Assembly (NCBI GenBank): GCA_029776995.1
Contig: JAKOTZ010000123.1
Span: forward strand, 1-57,714
Length of the DNA: 57,714 bases
Direction: 5' to 3'
From: Candidatus Hydrogenedentota bacterium
GTDB lineage: Bacteria > Hydrogenedentota > Hydrogenedentia > Hydrogenedentales > CAITNO01
Part shown: positions 42,653 through 51,651 of the stretch, one piece after another
How positions within the stretch are numbered: the stretch's first letter is position 1
Layout of the letters: each line of letters begins with the position of its first letter
Position numbers and translations under genes: made by a program
The notes under the pieces: model-generated
The model's database searches: none
What the model was told of the DNA's origin: nothing
The model's input: only the letters and a program-made list of their open reading frames with translations

Positions 42653-45040
42653 ATGACGCGCGAGAAGGGGAGAAAAGTGCTCAGGGAATTGCGCCGGGCG
42701 CTGGTTCAGGGTGCGGTGTTGGCGGTAGCGCTGTGTATCCTTTTCCCGGGTTATTTTTTTCGCGGCGAAACCATAGCGCCTACAAAAGCGCTTCGGGATG
42801 TCCAGCTCTGGCTGGGCGCGGCCGGGGGCGTGCCTGCCGGCATTCCCATGCGCCTTATGTCGGATGTCATTACCTTTTTTATTCCCCAGTACAGTCTGGT
42901 CCAGCGGGCGCTGGCTCAAAATGAATGGCCCCTGTGGAACCCCTATCAGTTTGGCGGGATGCCCCTGATGGCCAACTGCCAGTCCTCGGTTTTTCTGCCG
43001 CCCAGGGTATTGCTGGCATGGTTTCCCCTGGAGACGGCCGTTTCACTTTTTATTCTGATAAAACTCTGGCTGTGCGGGATGGCGGCGTGGTTGACCGCCC
43101 GGCAGATCCGTCTGGGCGTTGCCGCGTCATTCCTTTATTCGATCATGTGGCTGGCTGCCCCTTACTGCCTGCTCTGGTCTTACTGGTCGCTTACGGATGT
43201 GGCTATCGCGTTTCCCGTGACGTTTCTGGGCGCCGAACTGGCCCTTCAGGGGAATAAGCGTTTTGCGGGTTCCTCATTTTTCGGAATGGGCGTTGCGTGG
43301 ATGCTGCTGGCGGGGCACCCCGAAACAGCTTTCGCGTTCTGCTGGGTACTGGGCGTGTACATTTTTCTTCGCCTGCTCTGGAATGCCGCGACGGGTGGCC
43401 ATGTAGTTCGCCCGTTTACGGGACTGGCTGTCGCGTCAGGGTGCGCGCTGGGGATTACAGCTGTTCAGTGGCTTCCGTTTCTGGAGTATCTGCTCCATTC
43501 CAGCACCTTTTTTGAGCGGCAGACCCAGGAAAGGTTTTATTATGGTCTGACTTCTCTGATCAGCATCGCGTTTCCGCGGTTTCAGGGTTCGTTCGCTGAA
43601 AAAAACTATTGGGGCAATATCAATTCACATGTGGAGATGATGCTGTATGCCGGCGTGGTTGCGCTGGCTGCGGCCCCCTTGGCATTTCAGGGGTTGGGCC
43701 AAAGGCTCCGGCAACGTGACCGGCATGCGGTAATCGCGCTTGGGCTGCTGGTGGGAGCGGCGGTATCCATAGCGGCGGCGCTGGATATAGGGGCTATGGT
43801 GTGGCTGAACCGCCTTCCGTTTTTCCGGTCCATGCTGTGGTGTTACCATGCCGTGTTCATGGTTTTTGCGTTGCCGCTGCTGGGGGCGTTAGGGCTGGAC
43901 CGGCTGTTTTCCGGGAAAATTTCCTGGAGATATGCTGTTTTTTGTCTGGCCTGGTGTGCGGCATGGGCGGCTTTTGCGTGGGTAGGGTATCGGTATCACC
44001 TGCCGGTTTTGCGCATGGCCCGGTTTGATAACGCGGTTCTGCGGGAAATGCTGGCGGGCCTGTGCTGGATGTCGGCCGGACTGGCGCTGATTGGGCTGGG
44101 AGTATGGCATTCCAGGATGCCGCTTCGCAGTCCTTGGGTCCGGGCTGTCCTGTTGTCTGCCATGGGCCTGCTGGTCCTGATGGATGCCTCGCGCGCCCTG
44201 CGCATGGAATTGCCGACCTCACCCAAAAGTTGGTTTTATCCGGAAACAGCGTTGATTAAAAAACTTCAGCGTTTGGAACAGCCGATCCGGATCGGTTTGT
44301 CAGAAGGAGGGGTTGTTGCCGGGGTGCTGACGCCCGCAGGAATAATAGATTGGGTGGGATATGACGGCTTATACCCGGGAAGGATGTGGCGGTTTCAGCG
44401 GGTGCTGGGTCCCGAATTTTGGAACGCGATGGAGCCGGCCGCGTCCATCGGGTTTTATCTCAACGACCCCAGATATCCGCCTATTATGCCGGAAAAAGCG
44501 TATGCCGGCATGGAACGGGTGGATTTTTTGAATGGCCTTGAATTGCTGCGCAATCCAAAAGTGCTGCCGTGGGCAAGGTTGGTTTTTGAGGTGGAAGAAA
44601 TGCCGGATCCGGAAAGTCAGTATCTGCGTATGAAAGATCCCGGCTTCAATCCTGGACAGGTTGCGCTGGTGGAACGGTTACCGGAGGGGTGGGGGGGGAG
44701 AAATGGTCCCGAATCTTCCGGCACCGGATCGGCCAGGGTTTTAAGGTATACCATGAACACTGTGCTCGTGGAAGCGGAGTGTACTGCCCCGGCCATACTG
44801 GTGACCGCCGACGCCTGGTTTCCGGGATGGAAGGCCTGGATTGACGGCAGGCCGACGGATACCTTTCCCGCGTATGCCCTTTTCAGAAGCGTGGCGCTGG
44901 CGCCCGGCAAACACCTGGTTGAATTTCGATACAGGCCTGCCTCGTTTCTGGCCGGCGTGTCGGTCACACTCATAACTGCGTTGGTGCTGGTGGCGGTTGG
45001 GTGCTGGGTTTGCGCGCGCCGGATCAAGGAATCCCTTTAG
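42653..45040 (+). CDS. YfhO-like polytopic membrane protein
   Basis: About 795 residues with some 12-13 helices. The family elements NEWPLWNPYQFGGMPLMANCQ in the first periplasmic loop and TADAWFPGWKAWIDG near the C-terminus match those of the gene at 11811-14048, but the rest is strongly diverged. Such proteins are believed to be lipid-linked-sugar-dependent glycosyltransferases for surface polymers. The start is uncertain: ATG 42653 (MTREKGRKVL) has no clear ribosome site, and the frame stays open up to 42428. It is the first of three same-strand genes of a possible surface-modification cluster. Confidence 0.82.
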   Translation: MTREKGRKVLRELRRALVQGAVLAVALCILFPGYFFRGETIAPTKALRDVQLWLGAAGGVPAGIPMRLMSDVITFFIPQYSLVQRALAQNEWPLWNPYQFGGMPLMANCQSSVFLPPRVLLAWFPLETAVSLFILIKLWLCGMAAWLTARQIRLGVAASFLYSIMWLAAPYCLLWSYWSLTDVAIAFPVTFLGAELALQGNKRFAGSSFFGMGVAWMLLAGHPETAFAFCWVLGVYIFLRLLWNAATGGHVVRPFTGLAVASGCALGITAVQWLPFLEYLLHSSTFFERQTQERFYYGLTSLISIAFPRFQGSFAEKNYWGNINSHVEMMLYAGVVALAAAPLAFQGLGQRLRQRDRHAVIALGLLVGAAVSIAAALDIGAMVWLNRLPFFRSMLWCYHAVFMVFALPLLGALGLDRLFSGKISWRYAVFCLAWCAAWAAFAWVGYRYHLPVLRMARFDNAVLREMLAGLCWMSAGLALIGLGVWHSRMPLRSPWVRAVLLSAMGLLVLMDASRALRMELPTSPKSWFYPETALIKKLQRLEQPIRIGLSEGGVVAGVLTPAGIIDWVGYDGLYPGRMWRFQRVLGPEFWNAMEPAASIGFYLNDPRYPPIMPEKAYAGMERVDFLNGLELLRNPKVLPWARLVFEVEEMPDPESQYLRMKDPGFNPGQVALVERLPEGWGGRNGPESSGTGSARVLRYTMNTVLVEAECTAPAILVTADAWFPGWKAWIDGRPTDTFPAYALFRSVALAPGKHLVEFRYRPASFLAGVSVTLITALVLVAVGCWVCARRIKESL

Positions 45041-45093
45041 GATGCCGATAAACGGTTTGATAGTGCCAGGATGTATTACGTCAGAATGTTTCT

Positions 45094-46164
45094 ATGTACG
45101 AGATAGATGTAGGCTGGCTGGTTCACGAACCTTTTGCTGAATCTGTTGATCATTTAAAAAGAAGTTTGGACAGCAGTGGCGTATCTCAGCGGCTGGGAAT
45201 TGTTCCGGATTATGCGGCAAGCACTCCCGACGCTTTTGACCGCTACATCGCGCCGGTTATCAGATCTGTTTATGAATGCCGTCCCCGCATCATCGTATGG
45301 TGTCTGCATGTGGGAAACCCCGGTGTGGTGCCCTGGTACCAAAATTCCCCGGCCGCGCTGAATATTATTATTGAACATGATCTGTTTTCACTGGAACCGG
45401 AAGGGTGCGTTACCACGGATAAACCCCATGAGTTGCTGGTATTTACCCGCCAGCACTGGAACTACCGTCATGACGCGCCCGCCCCGAATCGCGTATTTAC
45501 CCCCGCGCGGTGGTATAAGCGGGACGCAGTTCCCCGCGAGGATCTGCGGAGATTTTTGGACAGCAACGCAGGCAGGGGGTGGGATAAATGGCAGCATGCC
45601 ATGCTGGTGGAGTCTCTGGTTTACACGGATGCCGCTTTTCCTTATGCGAACCTGTTTCGGCAGGTTTTTCAGAAACCCTGGAAACAGCCGGTACCCCGCC
45701 AGGGCGTGGTGGATGCGCCGGTCAATCTGGCCGGTCCTATGGGCATAGTTTCCGCCCAATATCTTGCCGGATTCTGGTTCAGCCGAAAATCTTCCGCACT
45801 GGTGGAGGCTATTTTTCACGGTTGTGTTCCCGTCATGTATCCCCACCCAGAAGTTCCGTCAGAGGAATGCGGTCGTTTCTTTCTTGAGGAGGTCCCCCAT
45901 CCGACGATACCTGTGCTTAGCCGCGTGGTGATCGATAAGGGCAACCCGTCCAACGGACAGTACATACCGACTGTCATGGTGACAACCAGCGGTAATTTTC
46001 CGGAAAAGCTTCGCATGTTGCAGCAGGACGAACAGCTGCGGGAACAGGCTTTGCGGGAAATGGCCAGACAGTGGCTGTTTACGCCGTACGGAGATAACGG
46101 AGCCTGGCCTCCGCCGGTAGATCAGATTATTCAGGATCGGTTGCGCGAACTGAAAAAAACGTGA
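45094..46164 (+). CDS. Unknown protein, possible GT-B-like transferase
   Basis: A 356-residue soluble protein with no signal or membrane segment. I do not recognise its family. Visible features: IIVWCLHVGNP and NIIIEHDLFSLEPEG look like beta-strand-plus-loop elements, ARWYKRDAV resembles a glycosyltransferase nucleotide-facing segment, and SALVEAIFHGCVPVMYPHPE resembles the E-x7-G-x-P donor-binding element of GT-B enzymes. Acting on a sugar or polyol phosphate is a guess. It is 53 bp after the YfhO-like gene and 15 bp before the nucleotidyltransferase-methyltransferase gene, so is likely part of their operon. Confidence 0.75.
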   Translation: MYEIDVGWLVHEPFAESVDHLKRSLDSSGVSQRLGIVPDYAASTPDAFDRYIAPVIRSVYECRPRIIVWCLHVGNPGVVPWYQNSPAALNIIIEHDLFSLEPEGCVTTDKPHELLVFTRQHWNYRHDAPAPNRVFTPARWYKRDAVPREDLRRFLDSNAGRGWDKWQHAMLVESLVYTDAAFPYANLFRQVFQKPWKQPVPRQGVVDAPVNLAGPMGIVSAQYLAGFWFSRKSSALVEAIFHGCVPVMYPHPEVPSEECGRFFLEEVPHPTIPVLSRVVIDKGNPSNGQYIPTVMVTTSGNFPEKLRMLQQDEQLREQALREMARQWLFTPYGDNGAWPPPVDQIIQDRLRELKKT

Positions 46165-46179
46165 CAGGGGAGGCGATTC

Positions 46180-47550
46180 ATGGACGCAATCATATGCAGC
46201 GCGGGGAAAGGGTCCCGTCTGGGACCGCTGGGATTTTTTATGAGGAAGAGCATGTTTCGCGACCCGCACACCGATAAATCCATTCTCTGGTACCAGTTGG
46301 ACGCGCTGCAGGAAATGGGGGTGGAAAACGTAGTCATATTGCATCCCCGGGGGGATTTCCAGATTCCGGCGGAGGTGAAACGCCTTGCGGACCGTTATTC
46401 CGGAATGAACTTCTGTTGTGTTCCCGTAAGCACCCGGAACATCTGTGAAACGGTCGCGATCGGACTTGCCCACACGCGGTCTGACAGGATTGTTCGCCTG
46501 GACGGAGACGTCTGTGTTCCGGAGCGGACCGGCCTGATGAACCTGAAAAATGTTGAGGGCAATGCGCTGGCATATTTTAAGCCTTCAGAAGACATTCAGG
46601 TTAACGAACGGACGGTTATCATAGGTCGCGATGGCCATCTGGATTTCTGGAAACCCGGAGATGACTGCGCGAAAATTTGGTGCTGCATAGAAATTTGGAA
46701 TCGGCAGGATTTGCGCCGGCTGGTGGAGGGGATTCCGGAAACAGACCAGCCCCATTTTTATCAGCGCGTTAACGCGTGCTCCGCTGAAAGTCCCCCGCTG
46801 ATCTGGAAGCCGGTAGAGGTGCCTGTTACTTACGAAATTGATACGCCGGAAGACATACGGCTGTTAATGGACTTCTGGGACAGGCGCGCCAAAGATCTGG
46901 AAAAACGCGCGCTGGATTTCTGGGTAAATCAGCAGGCGTATCCCTCATTCAGTGTTAATAAAACGGAGCAGCTGCGCAAGGATGTGGAGATCATAGCCGA
47001 CCTGGTGCAGCGCGGGCAGAAACTGGTGGAGATTGGCGCGGGCGAGGGGATACTCATGGGTGAACTGCTCCGGCGAAGATTTCCCGCGCGCTATCGGGTT
47101 ATTGAACCCAACCCGTTCTGGATATCCCGGATTCGGGAACAGTACGGCGATAACCCTGCCGTTTTTACCTACCAGGGTACATTGGAAGAGTGGAACCAAC
47201 ACCAAAGCGAACAGGATGACGTGGGTGACGTGGCCCTGGCGCTGGGCTGGGCGATCTATATCATTCATGATGAGACGCTGCACCGGAACCTGTTCGGGCT
47301 GAAAGCGCGCAGACTTATTCTGAAGGCATCGGAACCGCCGCAGGACCGGTTTTCCAGGCTGTTGGTGGATAACTATTCTCCGGATATAGGAGGGCACTAT
47401 ATTGCGCTCTATCGCAGCGTCACCGAAATGTGCGGCATTTTGCGCCATGCCGGCTGGTTGATAAAAGAAATCCGAAGAAATATTTACCCGGCTGAAATAG
47501 AAAGCCGCTACGGGAACAGGTCATATCTCATTGTCGCCGAGCGGCCCTGA
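46180..47550 (+). CDS. Nucleotidyltransferase-methyltransferase fusion
   Basis: A 456-residue two-domain protein. Residues 1-235 are a MobA/LicC-like NTP transferase: MDAIICSAGKGSRLGP, acidic VRLDGDV (Asp108, Asp110) and TYEIDTPEDIRLL with Asp221. Residues ~240-456 are a class I SAM-dependent methyltransferase with motif I LVEIGAGEGIL (282-292) and acidic motif II near VIEPNPFW. The first domain would activate a small phosphorylated compound as a CDP- or UDP-type derivative; the second would methylate it or its product. GGGGAGG precedes the ATG. I do not know this fusion from a named pathway. Confidence 0.85.
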   Translation: MDAIICSAGKGSRLGPLGFFMRKSMFRDPHTDKSILWYQLDALQEMGVENVVILHPRGDFQIPAEVKRLADRYSGMNFCCVPVSTRNICETVAIGLAHTRSDRIVRLDGDVCVPERTGLMNLKNVEGNALAYFKPSEDIQVNERTVIIGRDGHLDFWKPGDDCAKIWCCIEIWNRQDLRRLVEGIPETDQPHFYQRVNACSAESPPLIWKPVEVPVTYEIDTPEDIRLLMDFWDRRAKDLEKRALDFWVNQQAYPSFSVNKTEQLRKDVEIIADLVQRGQKLVEIGAGEGILMGELLRRRFPARYRVIEPNPFWISRIREQYGDNPAVFTYQGTLEEWNQHQSEQDDVGDVALALGWAIYIIHDETLHRNLFGLKARRLILKASEPPQDRFSRLLVDNYSPDIGGHYIALYRSVTEMCGILRHAGWLIKEIRRNIYPAEIESRYGNRSYLIVAERP

Positions 47551-47564
47551 CATGGCAGTGCTGC

Positions 47565-48737
47565 TCAGGCAAGTCCGGATGTCACACCTGCCGCGGCATG
47601 CTGATGGGCGGTTGCGCCGCTTTTATGATCCAGGAAACAGCAGCCGGGGCACATGGCGAATAATTTTTTCTGGCAGGTCTGCCGGAACTGCCGCATGGTC
47701 GCGTTATTCCACAATTCTTTGAGGGAATTTTCGCGCACATTGCCGATCCGAATAATCCAGCAGGGATAAGCGTCTCCCGTCCGTCCGACGATCAGCGTAT
47801 TCCATGCATTTCGGCATTCGTAGTTTTTGAGGTTGATTCCGGTCCCGTCGTAGTAGTTCAGCAGATCTTCCCGCGGCATGCGGGGAAGGCGCAGTTCGAT
47901 GCCCTGCTCTTTGGCAGCCGCTTCGGTTTTATCCAGCGCTTCGGCCAGCTGCGTCCGGTCAACCCGGGGCCAGCGGATTTCCGACGCGTCCACGGCGGAC
48001 GGATCGCGAATGCCAAGGTCCGGCAGATCATGCATCCGGGTTTCGGTTACCAGATTCAGCACGTCCGCTCCGAATTCCCGCACGACCCTCGGCATTTCGT
48101 GCAGTACGTGCACATTGTCCTGCTGGATAACTGTAGTGATATGGATCAGGGGGCACTGTTTTCCCGATCGGTCGCGGATTTGGCGAAGGGTCTGCACGCC
48201 GCGCATGGAACGTTCGAAGGCCCCCCGCATTTTTCGGATTTCGTCGTGCAGTTCACCCGGCGCCTCAATGGATGTGCCCGCGAAATTGAACCCGAGTTCG
48301 CCAAAGCGTTTCGGCGCCAGGGCAACAATACGTTCCGCCCGGTCTTCCGGCAACATAGTGGTATTTGAGACGAAATGGGTGCGCGCCTGGCGGGATGCGT
48401 GTTCCAGCAGTTCCATGAAATCCTTGCGAACGAAAGGCTCCCCGCCTGTGAAAGTGACCAGGCTGAACCGCTGCACCTGGTCAATCACCCGGTGCCACTC
48501 CTCCGTGGTGAGTTCCCCTTCCATCTGCTTTCGGATGGGTACGTTCTCCAGAAAGTCAATGTACTGGCACATTTTGCACCGCAGATTGCAGCGCCGGGTA
48601 ACCTCAAAGTAGTAATGCCAGGGCGGAAAGGAATACCCGTTCCGGAGATATCGAAATGGAATTTCACTGTAGATGCGCTGCACCCACTGGTACAGCGCGG
48701 CAATGCGCGACCGATCATGGCCGTTGTTTTCCGACAC
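47565..48737 (-). CDS. Radical SAM protein with SPASM-like domain
   Basis: A 390-residue enzyme. The radical SAM cluster is C50-x3-C54-x2-C57 in RRCNLRCKMCQYI, followed by VTFTGGEPFVRKDFMELLEH. The C-terminal part has the SPASM-type cysteines CRNAWNTLIVGRTGDAYPC, then CQKKLFAMCPGCCF, suitable for one or two auxiliary Fe-S clusters. Such enzymes modify peptides, sugars or nucleosides. It converges on the nucleotidyltransferase-methyltransferase gene with a 14-bp gap, and so may or may not belong to that pathway. No short precursor-peptide gene is visible beside it. Confidence 0.9.
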   Translation of the reverse strand: MSENNGHDRSRIAALYQWVQRIYSEIPFRYLRNGYSFPPWHYYFEVTRRCNLRCKMCQYIDFLENVPIRKQMEGELTTEEWHRVIDQVQRFSLVTFTGGEPFVRKDFMELLEHASRQARTHFVSNTTMLPEDRAERIVALAPKRFGELGFNFAGTSIEAPGELHDEIRKMRGAFERSMRGVQTLRQIRDRSGKQCPLIHITTVIQQDNVHVLHEMPRVVREFGADVLNLVTETRMHDLPDLGIRDPSAVDASEIRWPRVDRTQLAEALDKTEAAAKEQGIELRLPRMPREDLLNYYDGTGINLKNYECRNAWNTLIVGRTGDAYPCWIIRIGNVRENSLKELWNNATMRQFRQTCQKKLFAMCPGCCFLDHKSGATAHQHAAAGVTSGLA

Positions 48738-48949
48738 GGTAGCTCTCCAATTTTGCCCGTATCATACTAAACATTTGCGTTTGCGCCATTCTTTCCTCTC
48801 GGTCGGAGAAAGATCCACAATCAACTTTTTGTTTCCGTAATAGATTCCGGATCATCGGGTACAATCCTTGTAAGGCAGGAAATTCCTTACACTGAACATA
48901 TAAATCGGGGCAATGACCCGGTTGAGAGGCACACTGGAAGGAAAAACAC

Positions 48950-50974
48950 ATGCCGGTGTTATCAGAAAATAGGTCCGTTACGCTCTCAATACCGCCATTT
49001 TTTTTGGCATTTTCGATAATTTCTGTCGCGCTTATGGCGTCGGGAGCGGTAACCTGGGGGGACGGACCGCATTTGTCGGCAGCCGCGCGCCCGGGTAAAG
49101 CAGAGCGGCTTTCTTCTCCATTACAAGTCCCGCGGTGGTGGGATCCGGTTCGGCGATCTAAGGCGCCGGCCCCTTTGGTAGCGGTGCTGCCTGCGCCTGA
49201 TCTGCGAGCGATTCGCGCTGAGGATGCTATCCGGGAGTCGGGGGAGGAGAAGGGGACCATGCGAATTGGCATTCTTCGTGATCTTTCCGGGCCGTTCGTA
49301 TTTTCAGGAAAAACGTTGCAGTGGCAGGATCTGGATAACGGGTCCAGCTGGGCCGCGGTTTCCGTAGTTTCTGAAAGCGCGCTGGGCATGCGGTTGGGGT
49401 TTACAGTTCTGGGCATTCCTCCGGGGATGACGGCCTGGGTAGTAGATGCCGCAACAGGTTTGGGTATGCCCATTGTTCCTCCGGCGGTATTTGCCGAGCC
49501 TATCTGGTGGGGGCCGTCCTGTCCGGGGCAGGAGATCTGGCTGGCCTTTGAGGCAGCGCCGGGATCTGAAAAAGATTCCCTGTCCGGGACGTTGACCCGT
49601 GTGGCGCATATCTACCGGGATCCGGTTGCGGAAGCCAAAGCGGCAGGGGCCTGCAACATAGATGCTTCCTGCGCTCCGGAGCCCTGGGCGTCCATGATCA
49701 GCGGGGTAGGAGGGCTGGGAACTATTGACAGCGTGGGGGTCCTGTTTTGTACCTGTTCGCTGATTGCCAGCCTGGACACCTGTGAAAATCCGCCCCTGGT
49801 TCTGACCGCAAACCATTGTGTCCGGGGCCAGACGGGAACCCGCGGGGCCGAAAACCTGGAATTTTACTGGCTTTACCAAACCTCTTCCTGTAATGGCGTT
49901 CCCCCTTCCATTCTAAGCGTTCCCCGGACAGTCGGCGGTTCGGATTACCTGGCGGGCAGCGGTGGGACGGGTTACTATGGCGGGGGAAGCGACGTGACCC
50001 TGCTCCGGCTTCGACAGGAGCCGCCTTCCGGCCTGGCCCGCCTGGGTTGGACCACCGACGTTCCCCCTGACGGCGCGCCGGTAACCTGTATTCATCATCC
50101 CCGGGGAGAATATAAGCGCATCAGTTATGGTGGGTTGAATCAGGCGGGCAATCCCCAGCCTTCGCTGTATCACCGGGTGATCTGGAACCAGGGAACGACT
50201 GAACCCGGGTCATCCGGAAGCCCGCTTTTTTTCAGTGGAACCGCCCAGATCATCGGTCAGCTCTGGGGTGGGACCGCTTCCTGTTCTGAGCCGTTGGAGC
50301 CGGACTATTTCGGCCGTTTTGACGTGAGTTTTGGAGTAATCGGAGACTTTTTAATCCCTCCTGCAGTTTCGTTTGCCGCCGATGGAGGAATCCTTGCGGA
50401 AAATGGAACGGTCCAGGTGACGATTCTCCTGTCCCGGTCTACGCCGGTTCCCAGACAATTGGCGCTGGTTCAGGTTGGGGGTGATGCGGTTCCCGGAGCG
50501 GATTATCAACCCCTGCCGGATGTAATTACTGTGCCGGCCGGGACCTCTTCGTGGCCGGTAACGCTTAGTGCGGTAAATAACTCCGTTCAGGATCCGCCGC
50601 GGACGCTGATTCTGGAAATTACGCCTTTGGACAGCTGTCTCTGGACCCAGAACGGCGCTGTTCAGTACACGCTCACCATTGAGGACGACGAGATTGATTC
50701 AGATGGGGACGGCATTTTTGATGACGCGGAGGTATCAGGATATTATGGGTACGTCACGGATCCTGCACGGGCGGATACGGACGGAGACGGCCTGACAGAT
50801 TACGAGGAGATCTTCGGCGCGCGCGGGTATCATACAAACCCACTGTGGCGCGACACGGATGGTGACGGCGTTGGAGACCGATGGGAAATCATGACAGGAA
50901 CTGATCCAACCAATCCGAATGACGCCCGGTTATCCTCTGTGCGGATACCGTGGTTTGAGGAGCATTCCAGGTAA
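48950..50974 (+). CDS. Secreted trypsin-like protease with Calx-beta and calcium-repeat C-terminus
   Basis: A 674-residue exported protein. After a hydrophobic signal segment (PFFLAFSIISVALMASGA) and a pro-region, residues ~235-465 form an S1 protease: His289 in LTANHC, Asp348 in GSDVTLLRL and Ser422 in EPGSSGSPLF. The Ser context and paired cysteines are like lysyl endopeptidases. A Calx-beta domain covers ~470-580 (from VSFAADGGILAENGTVQV to TIEDDE), and three DTDGDG-type calcium loops fill the end. GGAAGG is upstream of the ATG. The stop overlaps the next start by 1 bp (TAATG). Confidence 0.9.
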   Translation: MPVLSENRSVTLSIPPFFLAFSIISVALMASGAVTWGDGPHLSAAARPGKAERLSSPLQVPRWWDPVRRSKAPAPLVAVLPAPDLRAIRAEDAIRESGEEKGTMRIGILRDLSGPFVFSGKTLQWQDLDNGSSWAAVSVVSESALGMRLGFTVLGIPPGMTAWVVDAATGLGMPIVPPAVFAEPIWWGPSCPGQEIWLAFEAAPGSEKDSLSGTLTRVAHIYRDPVAEAKAAGACNIDASCAPEPWASMISGVGGLGTIDSVGVLFCTCSLIASLDTCENPPLVLTANHCVRGQTGTRGAENLEFYWLYQTSSCNGVPPSILSVPRTVGGSDYLAGSGGTGYYGGGSDVTLLRLRQEPPSGLARLGWTTDVPPDGAPVTCIHHPRGEYKRISYGGLNQAGNPQPSLYHRVIWNQGTTEPGSSGSPLFFSGTAQIIGQLWGGTASCSEPLEPDYFGRFDVSFGVIGDFLIPPAVSFAADGGILAENGTVQVTILLSRSTPVPRQLALVQVGGDAVPGADYQPLPDVITVPAGTSSWPVTLSAVNNSVQDPPRTLILEITPLDSCLWTQNGAVQYTLTIEDDEIDSDGDGIFDDAEVSGYYGYVTDPARADTDGDGLTDYEEIFGARGYHTNPLWRDTDGDGVGDRWEIMTGTDPTNPNDARLSSVRIPWFEEHSR

Positions 50975-51651
50975 TGGCCAGGATTTTGAAATTACTGGGT
51001 GCTGCGCTGGCCGTTCCAGTCATGCTGTTTCTGGGAGCGGTTTGCCATTATTTCCCGGGATATAATTTCCGCGTGGTGGAGAAGGGGGTATTCTACGGAT
51101 CCCGGCAGATGTCCGGCGCGGCTCTGGAAAGAACGATACACAAACGGGGGATCAGAACGGTCATAAATCTGCGCGGCGAGAATCCGGATGCCCCCTGGTA
51201 CCAGGAAGAAGTGGAAGTCTGCCGACGGGAAGGGGTTCAATACATCAGTTTTGGATGGTCAAAAAACCGTATTCCCTCCCCGGAATCGCTGGCGGCTTAT
51301 GTTGAGGCGGTTAAAAACGCGCCCAAACCTATATTGGCGCATTGTGAAGGGGGCACCCACCGTACCGGTGTGGCGGCGGCCGTGTGGTTGCTGTTGCGGG
51401 GTGCCGATACCACTGTGGCGCGACAGCAGTTTGGGCCGATGTTCAGGAACGCGCCGATCGGGGAGGTGGTTACGCTGTTTGAACAGGATGGCCGGGGGAT
51501 GCCTTTTGAAGAATGGGTCCGATCCCGCTATCCGGAACTGTACAGGCAGCGCGCGGGATTCGCGTGGAATACCCACCGTATCCGTGATGTATTCACGGAT
51601 GCGGGAAATTTCCGGGGAGCGGGAATCCAAGTAAACGGCAGAACTTCATGA
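50974..51651 (+). CDS. Membrane-anchored dual-specificity-type phosphatase
   Basis: A 225-residue protein with one N-terminal helix (LLGAALAVPVMLFLGAVC). The phosphatase signature is HCEGGTHRTG (Cys124 to Arg130, CX5R), and TVINLRGENPDAPWYQEE supplies the general-acid loop region. It belongs to the DSP/cyclin-dependent or lipid-A-like phosphatase group; the substrate may be a phosphoprotein or a phospholipid. It overlaps the protease gene upstream and the LOV gene downstream (ATGA). Confidence 0.88.
   Translation: MARILKLLGAALAVPVMLFLGAVCHYFPGYNFRVVEKGVFYGSRQMSGAALERTIHKRGIRTVINLRGENPDAPWYQEEVEVCRREGVQYISFGWSKNRIPSPESLAAYVEAVKNAPKPILAHCEGGTHRTGVAAAVWLLLRGADTTVARQQFGPMFRNAPIGEVVTLFEQDGRGMPFEEWVRSRYPELYRQRAGFAWNTHRIRDVFTDAGNFRGAGIQVNGRTS

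Noticed and set aside
48840-48910. Promoter for the protease gene (TACAAT 48860, TATAAA 48899)
   Set aside because: Neither -10-like box has a -35 at a usable distance.
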